In this document: one piece after another, positions 44,301 through 55,600 of the stretch | How the letters are laid out: every line of letters starts with the position of its first letter | How positions within the stretch are numbered: the first letter of the stretch is position 1 | Assembly (NCBI GenBank): GCA_933228895.1 | Contig: OW121852.1 | Span: 56,524,872-56,588,871 of the forward strand | Length of the DNA stretch: 64,000 bases | Reading direction: 5' to 3' | From: Platycnemis pennipes | Lineage: Eukaryota; Arthropoda; Insecta; Odonata; Platycnemididae | Notes under the pieces: model-generated | Told to the model about the DNA's origin: nothing | The model's database searches: none | What the model saw: only the letters and a program-made list of their open reading frames with translations | Position numbers and translations under genes: made by a program

Positions 44301-45361
44301 AAAAGTTGTTTTGAAACTGATTTTGTCATATTAGACTGAAAAACAATGATTTGGTGATTCTACTATCACCAGTCCAATCGGTTTGATGCAACTCTCCACT
44401 CAGTTCTCTTGATTTTTACATAAGTCTTTTCGGTAACATATTTCAATACTTGCTCTACATAGGCAAAAAATCGCCAGTATTAATATTTACTCTTGAAAAC
44501 AAGAGTGTGAAAAATGATAAAGGTGGCGCACAACACCGGCCGTGATCGGTAGCCTCTAATGTTGGATCTACCCTTATTGGCAAATCGTGTGGGTATGCCT
44601 GGTGATAGGCTGCAATTTATCAATCCAAATGCTTCACAGCTAATTGTACTCTCAATACTATGGTATGAACTTGAAGATTGCATGTATGTCCCATTAATAT
44701 GGACACAGGCCAATCCTAATTTTATGTTATCATAAACTACTGGTTTGATTTAGGTGCTGTCAAATATAATCTGAAGAGAACCTTGAATTGTTCAAGGTAG
44801 TCCATAGTGTGTCAATTTGCTGCTGAAGTATTGCATCAATTTTTCTGTCATCGGTAGTTTTATGGATGGTAGTATTCTGACATCTTAACTTTCCCTCATT
44901 TTCCTGACTGCCTTGTTCTCTTCTGTTGGGTCTCTTCACTTTGCTTTTGGCTAAGAAGTTGCTGTTGATGTCCCTTGATCATGAAGGTACTGTGTAAGTC
45001 CACTAACATGAGTAGTGAGAGTACTGGGCGTGAGCACTTTTTTTGAGTACTTTTCACAATAATAGACAAAAATACACAGTTTTGATAGTCACTTATAGTG
45101 GTAATACCTGATCTGATGTTGCGGCAAAAAATTCTGCCAGGTTGGTAATCCAGGATGCATAACCTGCAGGATGACATCTCACCAGATACTGGCATAAATC
45201 TATAGACTTGCAGTTATAGCTTATTGCTCAGTCAGCCAGTAAAAATGGCATGGTAACCTCTTACTTCTGCTAATATTATCATCTTAATTTGCTTTTAACC
45301 AGGGAGAAGAGGACACTGGGCTGGAGGATGTCCTTTCAACACAAGAAATAATGCTACATGA
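26310..45361 (+). CDS. RNF8: E3 ubiquitin-protein ligase RNF8-like, with C-terminal CCHC zinc knuckle
   Basis: Eleven exons keep one frame: 26310-26390, 26695-26805, 27040-27215, 27303-27495, 29980-30099, 30640-30796, 31869-32125, 35618-35822, 36084-36249, 44197-44294, 45303-45361 (1623 nt, 540 residues). The FHA phosphopeptide-binding domain (about 25-115) shows FRIGRSKQANLCLTD and VSRNHCVI (Gly31, Arg32, Ser46, Arg47, His49). A Glu/Lys-rich coiled coil covers about 140-345. The C3HC4 RING has Cys356/359, Cys371/His373, Cys376/379 and Cys390/393 (LQCSICNELF; CPMCRAPI) and is followed by VLDSFIDKIVENLSDEMKAR, very close to vertebrate RNF8. After a Lys-rich patch and Ala/Pro linker, the last two exons give CFICGRRGHWAGGCPFN, a CCHC knuckle (Cys518, Cys521, His526, Cys531) that human RNF8 lacks. 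RNF8 acts in the nucleus, ubiquitylating chromatin at DNA breaks. Candidate poly(A) signal at 46030-46035. Confidence 0.93.
28108..28216. mobile_element. Short hairpin MITE
   Basis: Left arm TTGCAGTTTCCACACTGATG, then TTTATTAATCATGACCATG; right arm is its near complement (CATGGTGTGATTAATAAACG, TCAGTAACTGCAG). Total about 110 bases in an RNF8 intron. Family unknown. Confidence 0.55.
28733..29402. mobile_element. Foldback element with ~165-bp inverted arms
   Basis: The left arm starts GACCAATTCCATTTCAACTC (28733) and runs to about 28892. The right arm, about 29230-29402, is its complement and ends GAGTTGAAATGGAACTGGTC. Arms share TAGTTACTCCTACATGA and long A/T runs. The centre has a tRNA-like phrase (GTGGCGGCGTGGTAAAGTCC). 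No coding sequence. It lies in the 2.5-kb RNF8 intron. Confidence 0.75.
31155..31395. repeat. Degenerate tandem array of AATCCAGCTGGA
   Basis: The decamer ATCCAGCTGG occurs six times exactly in about 200 bases, with further near copies (CTGGATTTCAGC, TCCAGTTGGA). Spacing is irregular (roughly 15-45 bases). The core CCAGCTGG is palindromic, so every copy reads on both strands. It lies inside an RNF8 intron, about 0.5 kb before the exon at 31869. Confidence 0.85.
31396..31640 (+). repeat. tRNA-derived SINE
   Basis: Box B GGTTTGAATCCTGGCAC at 31441, with a weak box A about 35 bases before. The body includes GACATTAAAC and TTTGGTGCCTTTTATTAAGA, which recur in related form near 47300-47345. Probably one SINE family. 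Confidence 0.55.
32250..32420 (-). repeat. Solo Penelope-type terminal fragment with decayed hammerhead
   Basis: On the minus strand (about 32340-32299): TTGATAAT, a perfect GACTT/AAGTC stem II, GAAA, CCCAGGTC. Compared with a working hammerhead the CTGANGA core is changed at two positions, so cleavage is unlikely. ACCTGGGTTTC also occurs at the second Penelope fragment (59772), linking the two. Confidence 0.5.
32640..33840. other. Intron sequence without a recognised gene
   Basis: Part of the 3.5-kb RNF8 intron (32126-35617). Only short ORFs without domain features. A short segment (about 32690-32900) reads like a retroelement tail on the plus strand (ending LHTQTKDAKLDFLRN), too short to name. 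Confidence 0.4.
33880..35150. mobile_element. Element with ~50-bp inverted ends and a small Cys/Arg ORF
   Basis: GAAACAATGCCCCATA.CAAAATTAA.CTACATATAATTT at about 33889 recurs as complement at about 35100-35145. Between them the minus strand encodes 135 codons (34279-33872) with VHESCRRKYTKDQSVKRF and FDFKTNCPFYAETI. 'CRR.YT.D' followed by 'FDFK..C..C' recurs in uncharacterised, probably transposon-borne, arthropod proteins. Here one Cys of the second pair appears replaced. No transposase was seen. Located in an RNF8 intron. Confidence 0.55.
36452..37439. mobile_element. Non-autonomous hAT-like element with CAGGATGTCGATCG ends
   Basis: Terminal inverted repeats CAGGATGTCGATCGA (left) and, as complement, the same at the right (CGATCGACATCCTG). 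Both are followed inward by repeated ATACGGGAAA motifs. Flanks share ATCCAC, suggesting an imperfect target duplication. No transposase ORF. About 990 bp, in the large RNF8 intron. Confidence 0.7.
37766..39208. mobile_element. Repeat interrupted by a ~1.05-kb hAT-like insertion (38014-39062)
   Basis: 37855-38013 and 39063-39208 are the two halves of a sequence also found unbroken at about 42480-42730 (shared GATATTGACAAGGAGAG, GAGAGCTAGTGT, CGGGT.(A/C)CCTAC). The insert starts TAGGTCTGTGCGAGTCTCGA and ends CTTGCACAGCCCT. Its flanks GCAAAATA and GCGACATA look like a diverged 8-bp target duplication, the hAT size. Motifs such as GATTCTCGAT and GTCGAC recur. No coding sequence. Confidence 0.6.
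39920..40075. repeat. Inverted repeat with two hammerhead-like arms
   Basis: AAAGGTTTTA.TGGTTTC.ACCATGATTTCGACAATAT and its complement face each other around 39980. On the minus strand the left arm reads TTGATAATGACA, a stem and GTCGAAAT; the right arm carries ATTGTCGAAACCATGGT. This matches the Penelope terminal pattern at 32299-32340, but the cores are changed. It is probably a dead foldback of retroelement ends. Confidence 0.45.
40470..41819 (+). pseudogene. LINE reverse transcriptase, multiply broken
   Basis: Segments in order: SEMIAIPKPRTEECEEQRTF, ENQFGFMKNQGAREAML, FVDLEKAFDNVEWNKM (first catalytic Asp), a stop before GCNLSPALFNIYL, HWFADDIAVVAQS (catalytic Asp pair), NFIYLGSTITWDGRSS, then after a frameshift near 41540 AFETWCWRRMLKIEWTDKV and VPRGRPRGKYIEQIKKD. 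This order is that of a LINE ORF2 whose C-terminal part has the 'WCWRRML..W.D...N..V' block. At least two stops and one frameshift; no endonuclease domain. It lies inside the piggyBac-like element, so it inserted into it or was carried with it. Confidence 0.9.
42371..42760. repeat. Second copy of the repeat at 37766-39208
   Basis: Matches the split copy at 37855-38013/39063-39208 from GATATTGACAAGGAGAG-like sequence to GAGAGCTAGTG. The region starts with ACCCACGGATCTTG/GGATCCAGATCC words typical of hAT subterminal regions. Confidence 0.5.
43108..43560. repeat. Inverted pair of the GC-rich repeat seen at 11700-12030
   Basis: About 43150-43290 is plus and 43375-43560 is minus relative to the copy in the Tigger-like element; a pyrimidine-rich spacer lies between. 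An ORF on the plus strand (43264-43554) crosses the spacer and encodes Pro-rich peptide without a domain. A G-rich simple tract (43118-43137) precedes it. Confidence 0.6.
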
Positions 45362-46618
45362 TCTCTTTAGTGCCATTTATCTTAGGGACTAAGTTAAGTG
45401 TATCTTGTATGTCTTTGATAATATAAGAAATTTCTAAGTCTTTCAGGTCCCTGATTATATGGCAATTGTACCTGTTTACAATATTTTTATCTTGTAAATA
45501 TAATAGATTTAAAGGTCATGTAGTCAGAGACTTTGGATTTTCAGGTTAAAATTATAACTTTTCAAAATTTACCTATGTGACAATGTAGTTAAAAATATGT
45601 TTTTACTGAGTCCCTGTTTTTGATTTAATCCATTTGCTAGATATTATTGTTGACAATTGTCGAAGTATAGCTGAAGTATATGTGCTATGTATTTAGAAAA
45701 TTGTTTTCAACAATGGTAGTTAGTTATACATGAACTTTGTGCAAGGTAATTAGTATTTTCTTTAGAGGACCATTTGTTTATAATAATTGATGACAATTAT
45801 ATATCTTTGATTTCAATCATCATTCCTTAAATGAAGTCACTTAATGTATTTGATTAATGTTTATGTATGCATACAATTTAGGACTCTCACTGATTGATAA
45901 GTGCATCATCGCCAACTCTAGAGTTCTCATGAATAAGTTTATGCGTTTCACAATAATTTTGCAGCTACGGGCTTAATATCAGCCAAGAAAACTTTTTTAT
46001 GACACATTTTATATCAATGAAGATCATGCAATAAATTTTAATGATATATGTCATTTCTTTCTCTAAACACCTTATAATTAAAAAAAACTTGAAGTGAAAA
46101 AATATTGAAATATTAAAAGTTCCTTGGATAGTGGGTAAAATTGACAATGCCAAATACTCAAAACTCCATATAGGAGAATGTTGGAGAAGAGCATTTATTC
46201 TCATTTATAACATACTGTAAAAACAAAATAAATTGAAAGATTCATATCTCTGGAAACATTAAATTTACAAGAGAGTGGTCTGAAATCTAAGGGTGTATGA
46301 ACTATTTTGATCTTTTCTGGAGATCTGTTCAAATATTGCACAGAATAAAATAACATGGTTTGAATGAAACTCCAGATTTTTATGAAAGAGCTAATAATAA
46401 TATCACTATTTGATGAGAATTATTTATAATGACAGACAAGTCATTAATTTTTTTAATAAACAAAATCAGTTTCCAAAAATTGTAAAATGAGGCACTGTTA
46501 GACATTATAGACTGAATCAAAATATAATTCAGTCACAATGTTTGGGTACTTCAAAGAATTGTTTATCAACACATTTACGGTTCACGAGTCTTAACAAAAA
46601 ACTTAAAACAATGACCAC
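45362..46618. other. Convergent intergenic region between RNF8 and PRMT7
   Basis: Contains the 3' UTRs of both genes. AATAAA at 46030-46035 (plus) and AATAAA on the minus strand at 46198-46193 are candidate poly(A) signals. If used, the two transcripts would stop about 0.1 kb short of each other. No other gene seen. Confidence 0.6.
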
Positions 46619-49600
46619 TCATTCTCCACATGATGATAATGCTTCAGCTTGAAGAGATAGGGAGAGATTACACTTCCTTGGAATGAATCTTGCCTCAAAA
46701 TTAATGGGCACTATAGAAGGAGTGAGCAGTCTCACTCCCTGTCGGGTATACATGTCCCATGAAACTAATTCACCCACTTTGGGACATTTTCCACGTGGGC
46801 CAGTTGATATAATGTTCTCAGAGTTTCCATCAAGGTCCCAATCCACCCAGACTGCTATGCCATTGCACTCTTTGTAATCACTGAAAAGTACAAAACCATA
46901 TTGGAATATGGTACCGGGATAAACATTAGGAAAGTGCCAGGAAATACAGTACATAGTGTAAAATGTTTTCTGTTTCACAAGTCATTCATGATTCCTAAAA
47001 GTCTAAGAAGATATCCTTCTTTGAAGCAATTGATAGAGAGACATAAATGAACTACAAAAGGTTTCTGCAAAGCAGGTGCCAGCTTGATTTAATCTCAGAT
47101 TTCATTTGGCCGAATTGGAAAATATGATGCTATGCTTCTTCTAGGATTGGGTTGATGAGATAACTAGAGTTGTGGCATCCCATCCCAAGAGCCTGAATTT
47201 TAATCCCAACATTGGTAGAGAATTTTCCTAGGTGTAACAACCCCCACTTGAGTGTTGAGAGAACTTCCAGATCAGCACTCTGTCAATGAGATGAGATATT
47301 AAACTGATAATCCCATGGTGCCTATCATTTATACAGAAAAAACTATTAAGAAATTTTTGTCATTATGAAGCTAATGTATTGGTCTCCACCAAAGGCTAAC
47401 CTAAATGTGACACTGAGTGATAAAATGTAATTGTTAAAGTTACATAAAAGAGAAAAAATTTACAGTCCTATATTCGAAAAGATCCTCATTTCTATGAACA
47501 ATGAACAAAGAAGCAATCCATTCTCAATAGAAAGTTATTAAATTATCCAATTTCACAATGCGACAATGTGACTGACCGAGACATATAGGTGAGAACAAAG
47601 CTCAACTCTCCCCACATACCACAAGCCTAACCAATATCAGCCCCTTGCAATACATATTGAATAGAGGGACTTGAGATCATAAATAAAATCATTCTTATTT
47701 ATCTTAATGAAGTCAAGTCCTATTTATCTGTAAAGCAGATAATTCGTGCATTTGTCTTTTTCCCTGCATAAATATTCTACCATTTACAAATATTAAAACC
47801 TTACATAAAGATGTTCGCAGAATGCAAGAATTTCCTTGAGACCTCTTTTTGTTAAATTTCAATGAATAAAAAGTTGATTTCCTTCCTAGCTTGAATTTGC
47901 ATTGTAGTTCACAGAACTAAGCCAGGAGTTTGTGGAAGTCATTATCTGAGAAAAATAAATTGCATATCATGAATTTTAGGAGGGTATAGTTGCCTTTATT
48001 TTTCCATGCATGTCACAATTTATCATCAAAATCATATGCACCATGAATTTCAAAATGGCCACATAAATTCAACTGATAATCTCAACCATAGGCACTAATG
48101 TACTACTCTCAGGTGAAAATTGGGATTGGACATTCAAAGCCATTGAATAATGCCCCTTTCTTTGAATCCTTGACCCATTGCAGCTTGAATCCGAATTAAA
48201 CCTCCGGCATTAAACTCATCTCCATATGAAAGAGGCTCTTTCATCCGCCACCTGAGGGAATGTGCTCCAAAACACCTGATGCTCAGGCTGAGTCATCGCC
48301 TTTCTGACATGAGAGGGAAATCATCGAGAAAAAATACTAAATAAGGCTAAGAACAGTAAGGGAGTTGGTATGTCTCCACAATAAATAAACGAGACTTCCC
48401 CTTCGTTATTCCTTCCCCTTATTTTAACCTTGACAATGTGGCCCATAATGGACGTGAAACTTTGGATAACCAAATTCCACAAGTAACTGCTCCCGAAAGA
48501 GACAACTGGAAACATGCAGCACATTGCGTGTGCACAAGGTTGTGCTCATTATGTTTGTTACTTGCATTACAATGAAAAAAAATATTCCGCTGCCTTTTCT
48601 GCCCAATGGGTCAAGTTAACATTAACAATGTTCCGGGTATACCCATAGGTGAGCTTGTGGATTTCACCATAGTTTGTACACTTTCAATTGTTTTATTGTT
48701 TTTCTACACTTCTATTATTCTGAGTTCAGTTCACTTAGAGTCTTCTTCATGGCTAGGAAACGTAAGTCATTAAACTGAAACCAGACTTCATTTAATTAAT
48801 GAATACAGAATTAGTGGGAAGGAAGGGCATTACAGTAAGTCCTCGACTTATGCGGCTAATTCATTCCAAAAATTTCCAGGCAAGTCGAAACACAACAACT
48901 TAGCTATCCATTTTTGAACCATTACGGTGCCACTTTTACCGCGGTTGGTGGCAATCATGGACTATTACAGAAAACGCCATCTTTTGAGAGGCCAGTAAGT
49001 TACCATAATACGACAATTCCGAGAGTAACACAAATCCAATCTTTATTTCATTGGATACTTAAATGTCAAGTACCTATAATTACTCAAAACATGTTCTTTT
49101 TTGTTGTAATGGATAACAGACGTAATCTATGGAGTAGATAGTTAACTATGCATTGACTTACATTTTCTTTCGGTTTCTGTCGTCGCGACAGTTACCCGGC
49201 AACAGCTAGTAAAAGATCAAACACATAGATTCTTATGGAGCCGGCCAGGCTTTCGACCAGTGACAGATTTCAAAGTGCTGCATGTCGTGTTTATGGTGAT
49301 GGAACAAATAGCCAATGTAAGCTCCTCATACCGAGGACTGCCAGATGCGACGCTACTAATGGTGCTGTCTGTTTGTAAGTCCAGTCTGTTTTCTCTCACC
49401 TACTGGTGTGAATGTGCATTGATTGCAGTTGCTGTGAGTTAATGTTTGACATGCATTTATTTATATATATGTCTCGCAGGAAGGTGTCATTGTATGTGAA
49501 TTCCGTGGACTAATAGACTTAAAAGTAAAAACAAGGTTAAAAATTCAGCGGTGTTGTGAAGAGGCCTAGGAAGGGTTCAACAAAGACGACGAAAAGGACA

Positions 49601-52600
49601 AAGGTGTACACATTGGACTTTTTCACCATCACCATGATCATATCATCACCTATCGACTATGTAATGACCTTAACTAGAGTGAGCACTCCGAATGCCCATA
49701 GTTTGGCATCAACTCTTGTGCGCTTGACAATGAGTCTCGGGTCGTCACCGGTGTATCTGTCGCGGCAACAGAAACACGGGGAAAATGCATACATAAGGTC
49801 TGAACATCTGTGATCTGAACACACCTGCATGGGACGCAGGAGCGAAATTCGCCAAGGGAGCAAACTTAATGTCCCTCAGACCAAAGCAATACATTCCCGG
49901 GACTTCAGGGTGCATGCAGGCATCAGTACTTGCGCTTCAGTGTTAAGACTATGGAAGTGTCATCTGTCAAAGATGAAGCTCTCTTTGTAATGGCACTGGC
50001 AGAAGACGAATACCAAGAAAGGAATATTAGCAAACAATACTTTCTAATTTTAAAAAATACTATTTGCAATTAATGTTCAAAAGCGTGCTTACATGTAAGT
50101 ATTTGACCTAATCATTTGCATTGATTTTCGTATTGAGTAACGGATAGTTCTTAACTGCTACAATGAACTCTCCTGTCAACATTTCTCACAGTAATTTTGC
50201 ACTAGTTGCGGGACGAGGGAAATGCGGCATGCAGTGAACTAAATAACATTTGTGGTGGGTCCACGTTCAGCCGGGCGGGATTCCCGTCGGTTTGCACTTA
50301 CTTGAATCCCGCCGAGAGATTTTGACCCGTGCGAATTTCGCTACCACATCCCGTGCTGGTTAGTGCAGACCTTAACACCAGCCTTACTGAACATCTGTGT
50401 AACTCCGGATCCATGTAACTCAGATCTGCGTAAGTCGAGGACTTACTCTATTAACAGAAAGATTGTGCAGCGAGCACTAGAACTCCATACGATGCATAAC
50501 TCGATGAAATTCAATTTGGAACATATAACGGTTTGAGTGTAACACCAACACTACAACAATAATAATATTGATTGAATATCAAGAGAATATTCCACCTAAG
50601 GTATGACTATTTTTCTGGTTTCTGACGTTTTTTTCCGATGATAGTCATTCATATTACTATATTACTAGTTGCTGCAATGCATTTGGAACTCAAGAAAGTA
50701 TGGTACATTTTGTATTCCAAATATGTAATTACATATAACATTAAATTTGATTTGACAGTAAATACAACCGTGGGTCAATGAAGCGAGTGAAAATATCATT
50801 TTGATCGCTACCTTAATGATATCTTTTGGCCATTCACCAAAAACATCCACAATATTGGTTATACTAGGGCTTAATTCTTAGGAATTGGCTGTGGAATGAG
50901 TTATTAAGTATCATCAGCAGTAACGAGTATTTGATATACCGAGTGGTTTATTAGCCCCCGAAACCTCTTGTTTTATAGAAGCTGTACCTTACTACCAAAA
51001 CTGGCTAGGCAAACCTTTCAGTACCACCGGCAACAGAGGAGTCAGACAGACAGTACTGCATGGCTGACATCATTTGAGATAAAATATTAAATTGCTTGAT
51101 CTGGAATATGTTAGAATGCTTGCTTTTTAAATTAAAAATTTAAGCCAATAAAATGAATTATACTTGTAGAGGTAGCGTTTAATTGAATTTTGTGTGTCGA
51201 ATTAATATAGATTTCAAAATAAAATGTAAGATTAAGGAGAAAATAAAGATTTGGCTTTGAATTTATACTGGTATTCAAGGAAAAAGTAACATTTAGATTT
51301 TAGATCAAATTCAGGTATTAAAGGTATAAATTAAAGGTAAAGTCAACATTTAGACTCAAAATGAGATTTGAGGATGAATTTAAGATTTGAATTTGAGAAA
51401 AACTGGATTTGACCCATCTCTAAAATATAATTAATGCATGTATAATACTTTCCTAGCCCAAAAAACTACCATAATATCACTATAATATGATCCCAAATGA
51501 GGTATAGTGTAACCCCAAGTATTTTGAAGTGGAATTTAGAAAAAGAGAAAGGATATAATAATCACTACAGGGCAAAGAGGTCTTGCTTGTGGTTTAAAAA
51601 TGTCACTTGAAATATTTCATCACCAAAGCATCATAAATGAATGAAAAGTTCCCTTTCATCAGATGTTACAGAAATAGTTACTGACGACACAATGAAATAA
51701 TTCAGACATCTGATAATCAAACACATATTGAAGATGAGCTAAATATCCAATAGAAAAACTAAAGTCATACACTGAAAAATGTACCTTTCTGGACTAAAAA
51801 CTCCTCTTATAACCATGGGCTCTTCTGGCAGAGTCTTTTGAAAATCAAACTCAAATAATTTGCATGGCAAGGTCACAGCCCTGCAAGGATACTCCCACAG
51901 TGGTTGTGGCTCCAAAAGCTCATCCCCAATGGACCGTGATGTCTAAAATAAACATGGAAATGGTGAATCATACATAAATTCATTATTTATCTATCACATG
52001 AAAAATGTTAACTTCTTATACTAATTTATCCCTCTAACCAGCTACCAGTCCAATAAAAAACTTGAAATTAATCTAGGATGGGTCCACCGCAATCTTGGAA
52101 AAGAATGAAGTAAATGCAATGAATCCAAATTTTAATTATGTACATTGATGGAAAAAATACTGAAAGAGATTCTTAACAAACATATACAGGATAATGAACT
52201 CTAGTGAATAAACCTGAATATTTTAAGTTGAGATGTGATGGCATATTGAAAAAAATATTTGAAGTAGCATATGGTACTTGATCATTTGCTTCACCTACAT
52301 AAAAATAAGAATTTTTTCCTGCACAGTATCAATGCTAGGGATAATAAAAAATCTTTTTTCAAGCTCCTCACTAGAGTTCCACTTTTTAACAAAACAAATA
52401 TAAAAATGTAATTATTCAGAGGGATCTTTATGACAATAATTAATACACCAAAAGGCCAGATCTTTGCTATAGAATGTCTGAAATTGTTTACATTTTTCTA
52501 CAACAAAACCAATATAAAATTGCCATAAACCAAAAATCCTTGAAAAATAAGAAAAACAAGATTTTTTTAAATCATCACCTTCATTTGTGAAGAGTAATGC

Positions 52601-55600
52601 AATTTGCCATTTTTATCGATTAAAACATGGTCTCTTATATAGCACAACAATTTCATTAAGACCTACCTAAGTTACTACTTCCTGACACATTTCAACTTCA
52701 CAGTCTTTGAAATATAATTCTCATAGCCATACCAATTTGCTGCTCCAGGCAAGTAAAATGCCAATTAGGGGAGATATCAGCAACTTTTGGTCAGTAGTTG
52801 ACATTGCTGTTAGTCTCTTCCACCTTGCATTAATGAAATTGTTTATGAGGAAGATTTAGAACTGGATTTGCAAGGGTTGCTGTAAAGGTTGAAGGAGTGG
52901 CCTCCCACCCAGAGGGCTTGGGTTCCAATCCCAGCTATGGAAGAAATTTTATTTTGGTAAGCCGGCCCTAAATGAGTGCTTTGTGGAGAGCATTTCAGTT
53001 TACTACTCCACTTCATTTTGCTGATTCCTAGCACATCGAGGTCTATTCTTTGCATTTCCACCTTCAGATCTCCTGCAGGTCTGACGTGACCTCATGTTCC
53101 ATGCTCCTACTCAGAATTGCTCATTGCATTTACTAATATACTCTCTTGGGTAGACCCCACCCCACCTCAAAACTAAAATTTACGTATACATGTGAAGTGA
53201 CTCCTGACTATTCACCATTTGCAAAAGAAATTAGTGCCACTAGCGGTGATTTGTCCTTCCAATAGTTTCTATACAGCAGTCTTGATTTTACGTAACACCT
53301 TGGGACCCAAAAATGGGATGTTATGTAAAATCAAGATATTAGCGGATTTTGAAAAATATGCTAAGATTTTACAATGTATGAGAACGCAATGACGTTGAAA
53401 CTATTTTCACTACCAAGAGATCATTATTGCATACATATTACACAGCAGAAAATAAAACTTTTGATTGTGGTGGAGAGATAATTATATTTTAAATCAAAAC
53501 GTACAATAGAATTTCAGATCATAATGATAGCAGTTTGGCTGATGCAAACCTCTGTACATGGAGGAACTGTGGGCGAAATATATCCTCCTTCACCTCAGGC
53601 AGCAGCATCTAAATGTTACCACGTGCCATCGAATCACTGGACTCTGAATTGACGAAAATGTTATCAGTGCTTTGTTATGATCTGGAGAAACTCCCTGCCC
53701 GCACGAGTTGGAATGACAATGTCACATTTGATGATCCAGCACCTATGTTTCCATCGCTCAAAAGTGTTCTTTGTGCACACAGAAATCTATCCGCAAAATT
53801 GCTTCGTGTCACACCAATGCATAGAAATGTCATAACAATGTAACACTTTTTCGCACATGTTAGAAAGCTGTCAGTTCATCTGTTTCGATGAAGAAGAATC
53901 ATTATTCTCATATTAAATTTTGTCTGTGAGAAGGGACAACTAAAAAATCCAAGCGACGTTATGAACAGTAAAATTTCGTATTTTGCCCTTTCGCCGCGAA
54001 CTTAACCATGCTCACACGTAGATTTTTCAATTGAGGCATAAGAGTGTCATTAATAACCGGCGTAGATCTTTCCATGCAAGAGAACTAACGGCATATCAAT
54101 ATGGCTCTGCTGCTAGGCGGGATGCAAGCAAGCAAAAAGTGTTGGCTGTGGAAGCCCCCAAAAGGTGGCCCAACTCCTCCCCCACTAGTGGAGGCCAACT
54201 GGGTCAAAGCAAAGCTGGGTATGGGTAGACAATAACAGTTAAGGCAGAGTGATCTTCTCAGATTTTTCCCTTCTCTTTCTCGCTGAATGAGTCACGCCCA
54301 GATGAATTTCGTCGTGCCCAGGGGTTGCACATGCTACTAAGCTAAGAGATAGAAGAAGAATAAGAGATAGAAGAAGAATAAGAGACGAAGAACTCTTCAT
54401 GGGTGAGGGGGGTCTTTTGGGGAAAACCGGTTTAGATTCGTCAATTATGTAGACCCGACTGAGGGATCGACCCTAAAAATGACAACTTTATTGTTTCCTG
54501 TCCCCGCTCTTCGCTGGACCCTTCAGTGGCCTGCGAGCAGGGGTAATCTCCAATCTTTCATCTCAGCATGGTATATGCCTTCACTGTGTGGCTCAAGCAT
54601 TTGTTTACATACTCGGTGGTTATATAATGATAACATTAAGTATCACAATATTTGTAACATGCTGGGAAAATTTAAGCTCAGAGTTACATTTATTATGTTT
54701 TTTCTGTGAATATCCACATTTTAAATGAAAATCTATCATAAACATAATTGTCGAGTGTGTTCATTTTACAAGAAATTGGTTAATAATAATGGTAAAGTTC
54801 CGTTTAAAATTAATAAATGCAGAACGTAACATTCGGTATAAACAGCTGGGCCTGTACTTTTATAGTAGGCAGCAAATATTTTTCGTAAATGCACTGAGTA
54901 AACGAATAGTTGGCTGAGTGGGGATGGTACTGAGAAGAGGGTCATTATCACCTCTGCCCAGTGATCGAGGAAAGGGTCCAGCTTCTCTGACTTGTGATAC
55001 AAGATAGATGAGGAGTATATCTGTGCGATTCCTTGCTAAGAGTGAGTTCTGTATGGAGGAATACAAGGATATGCTCATGATACTACTGACAAGGGAAGCA
55101 TTTTTCAATGCAAGGCTCAGGTACGAATGGGTACCTACTTAAAAACAGCGCATGTAGCATCTACGATAACATCAATTGTAATTATCGTTTATTAAAATTC
55201 GTTATTTCTTTGCCTTGAGTTACACTGTGTTCGCTATCATTTTCATATTCCTTGGTTCTTCAATTCAATTTATTTAAATTTTTCGGTAACCCAAACCGTG
55301 TATCGAATTCTGCTTTAAGCTCTAGATTGGAAAAGTACAGACAATGTAACCTAAACAGACCTATCTACCTAGACAGGGGGAAGGTAGTGAGTGAACATGT
55401 TTATACCGGAAAAATTTGTTGCGAAGCATTTTAGCGAGTTTTGGCCATCTAATGTTATCAGTTGTGATATCAGTTTTTTTAGATAATACTACAATGTCAC
55501 GTATCTTCCCAAGTGCCTTGGTTGAGGCATCGGTCGAGGACAAACATTGTCTGTACTTTGTTCCGCTCAACAACGTGCGCAATTGTCAAGACATGCGTTC

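Noticed and set aside
49556..49813. 85-codon ORF in the Tigger-like element
   Set aside because: No DDE/D residues or HTH features; probably chance in a non-autonomous element.
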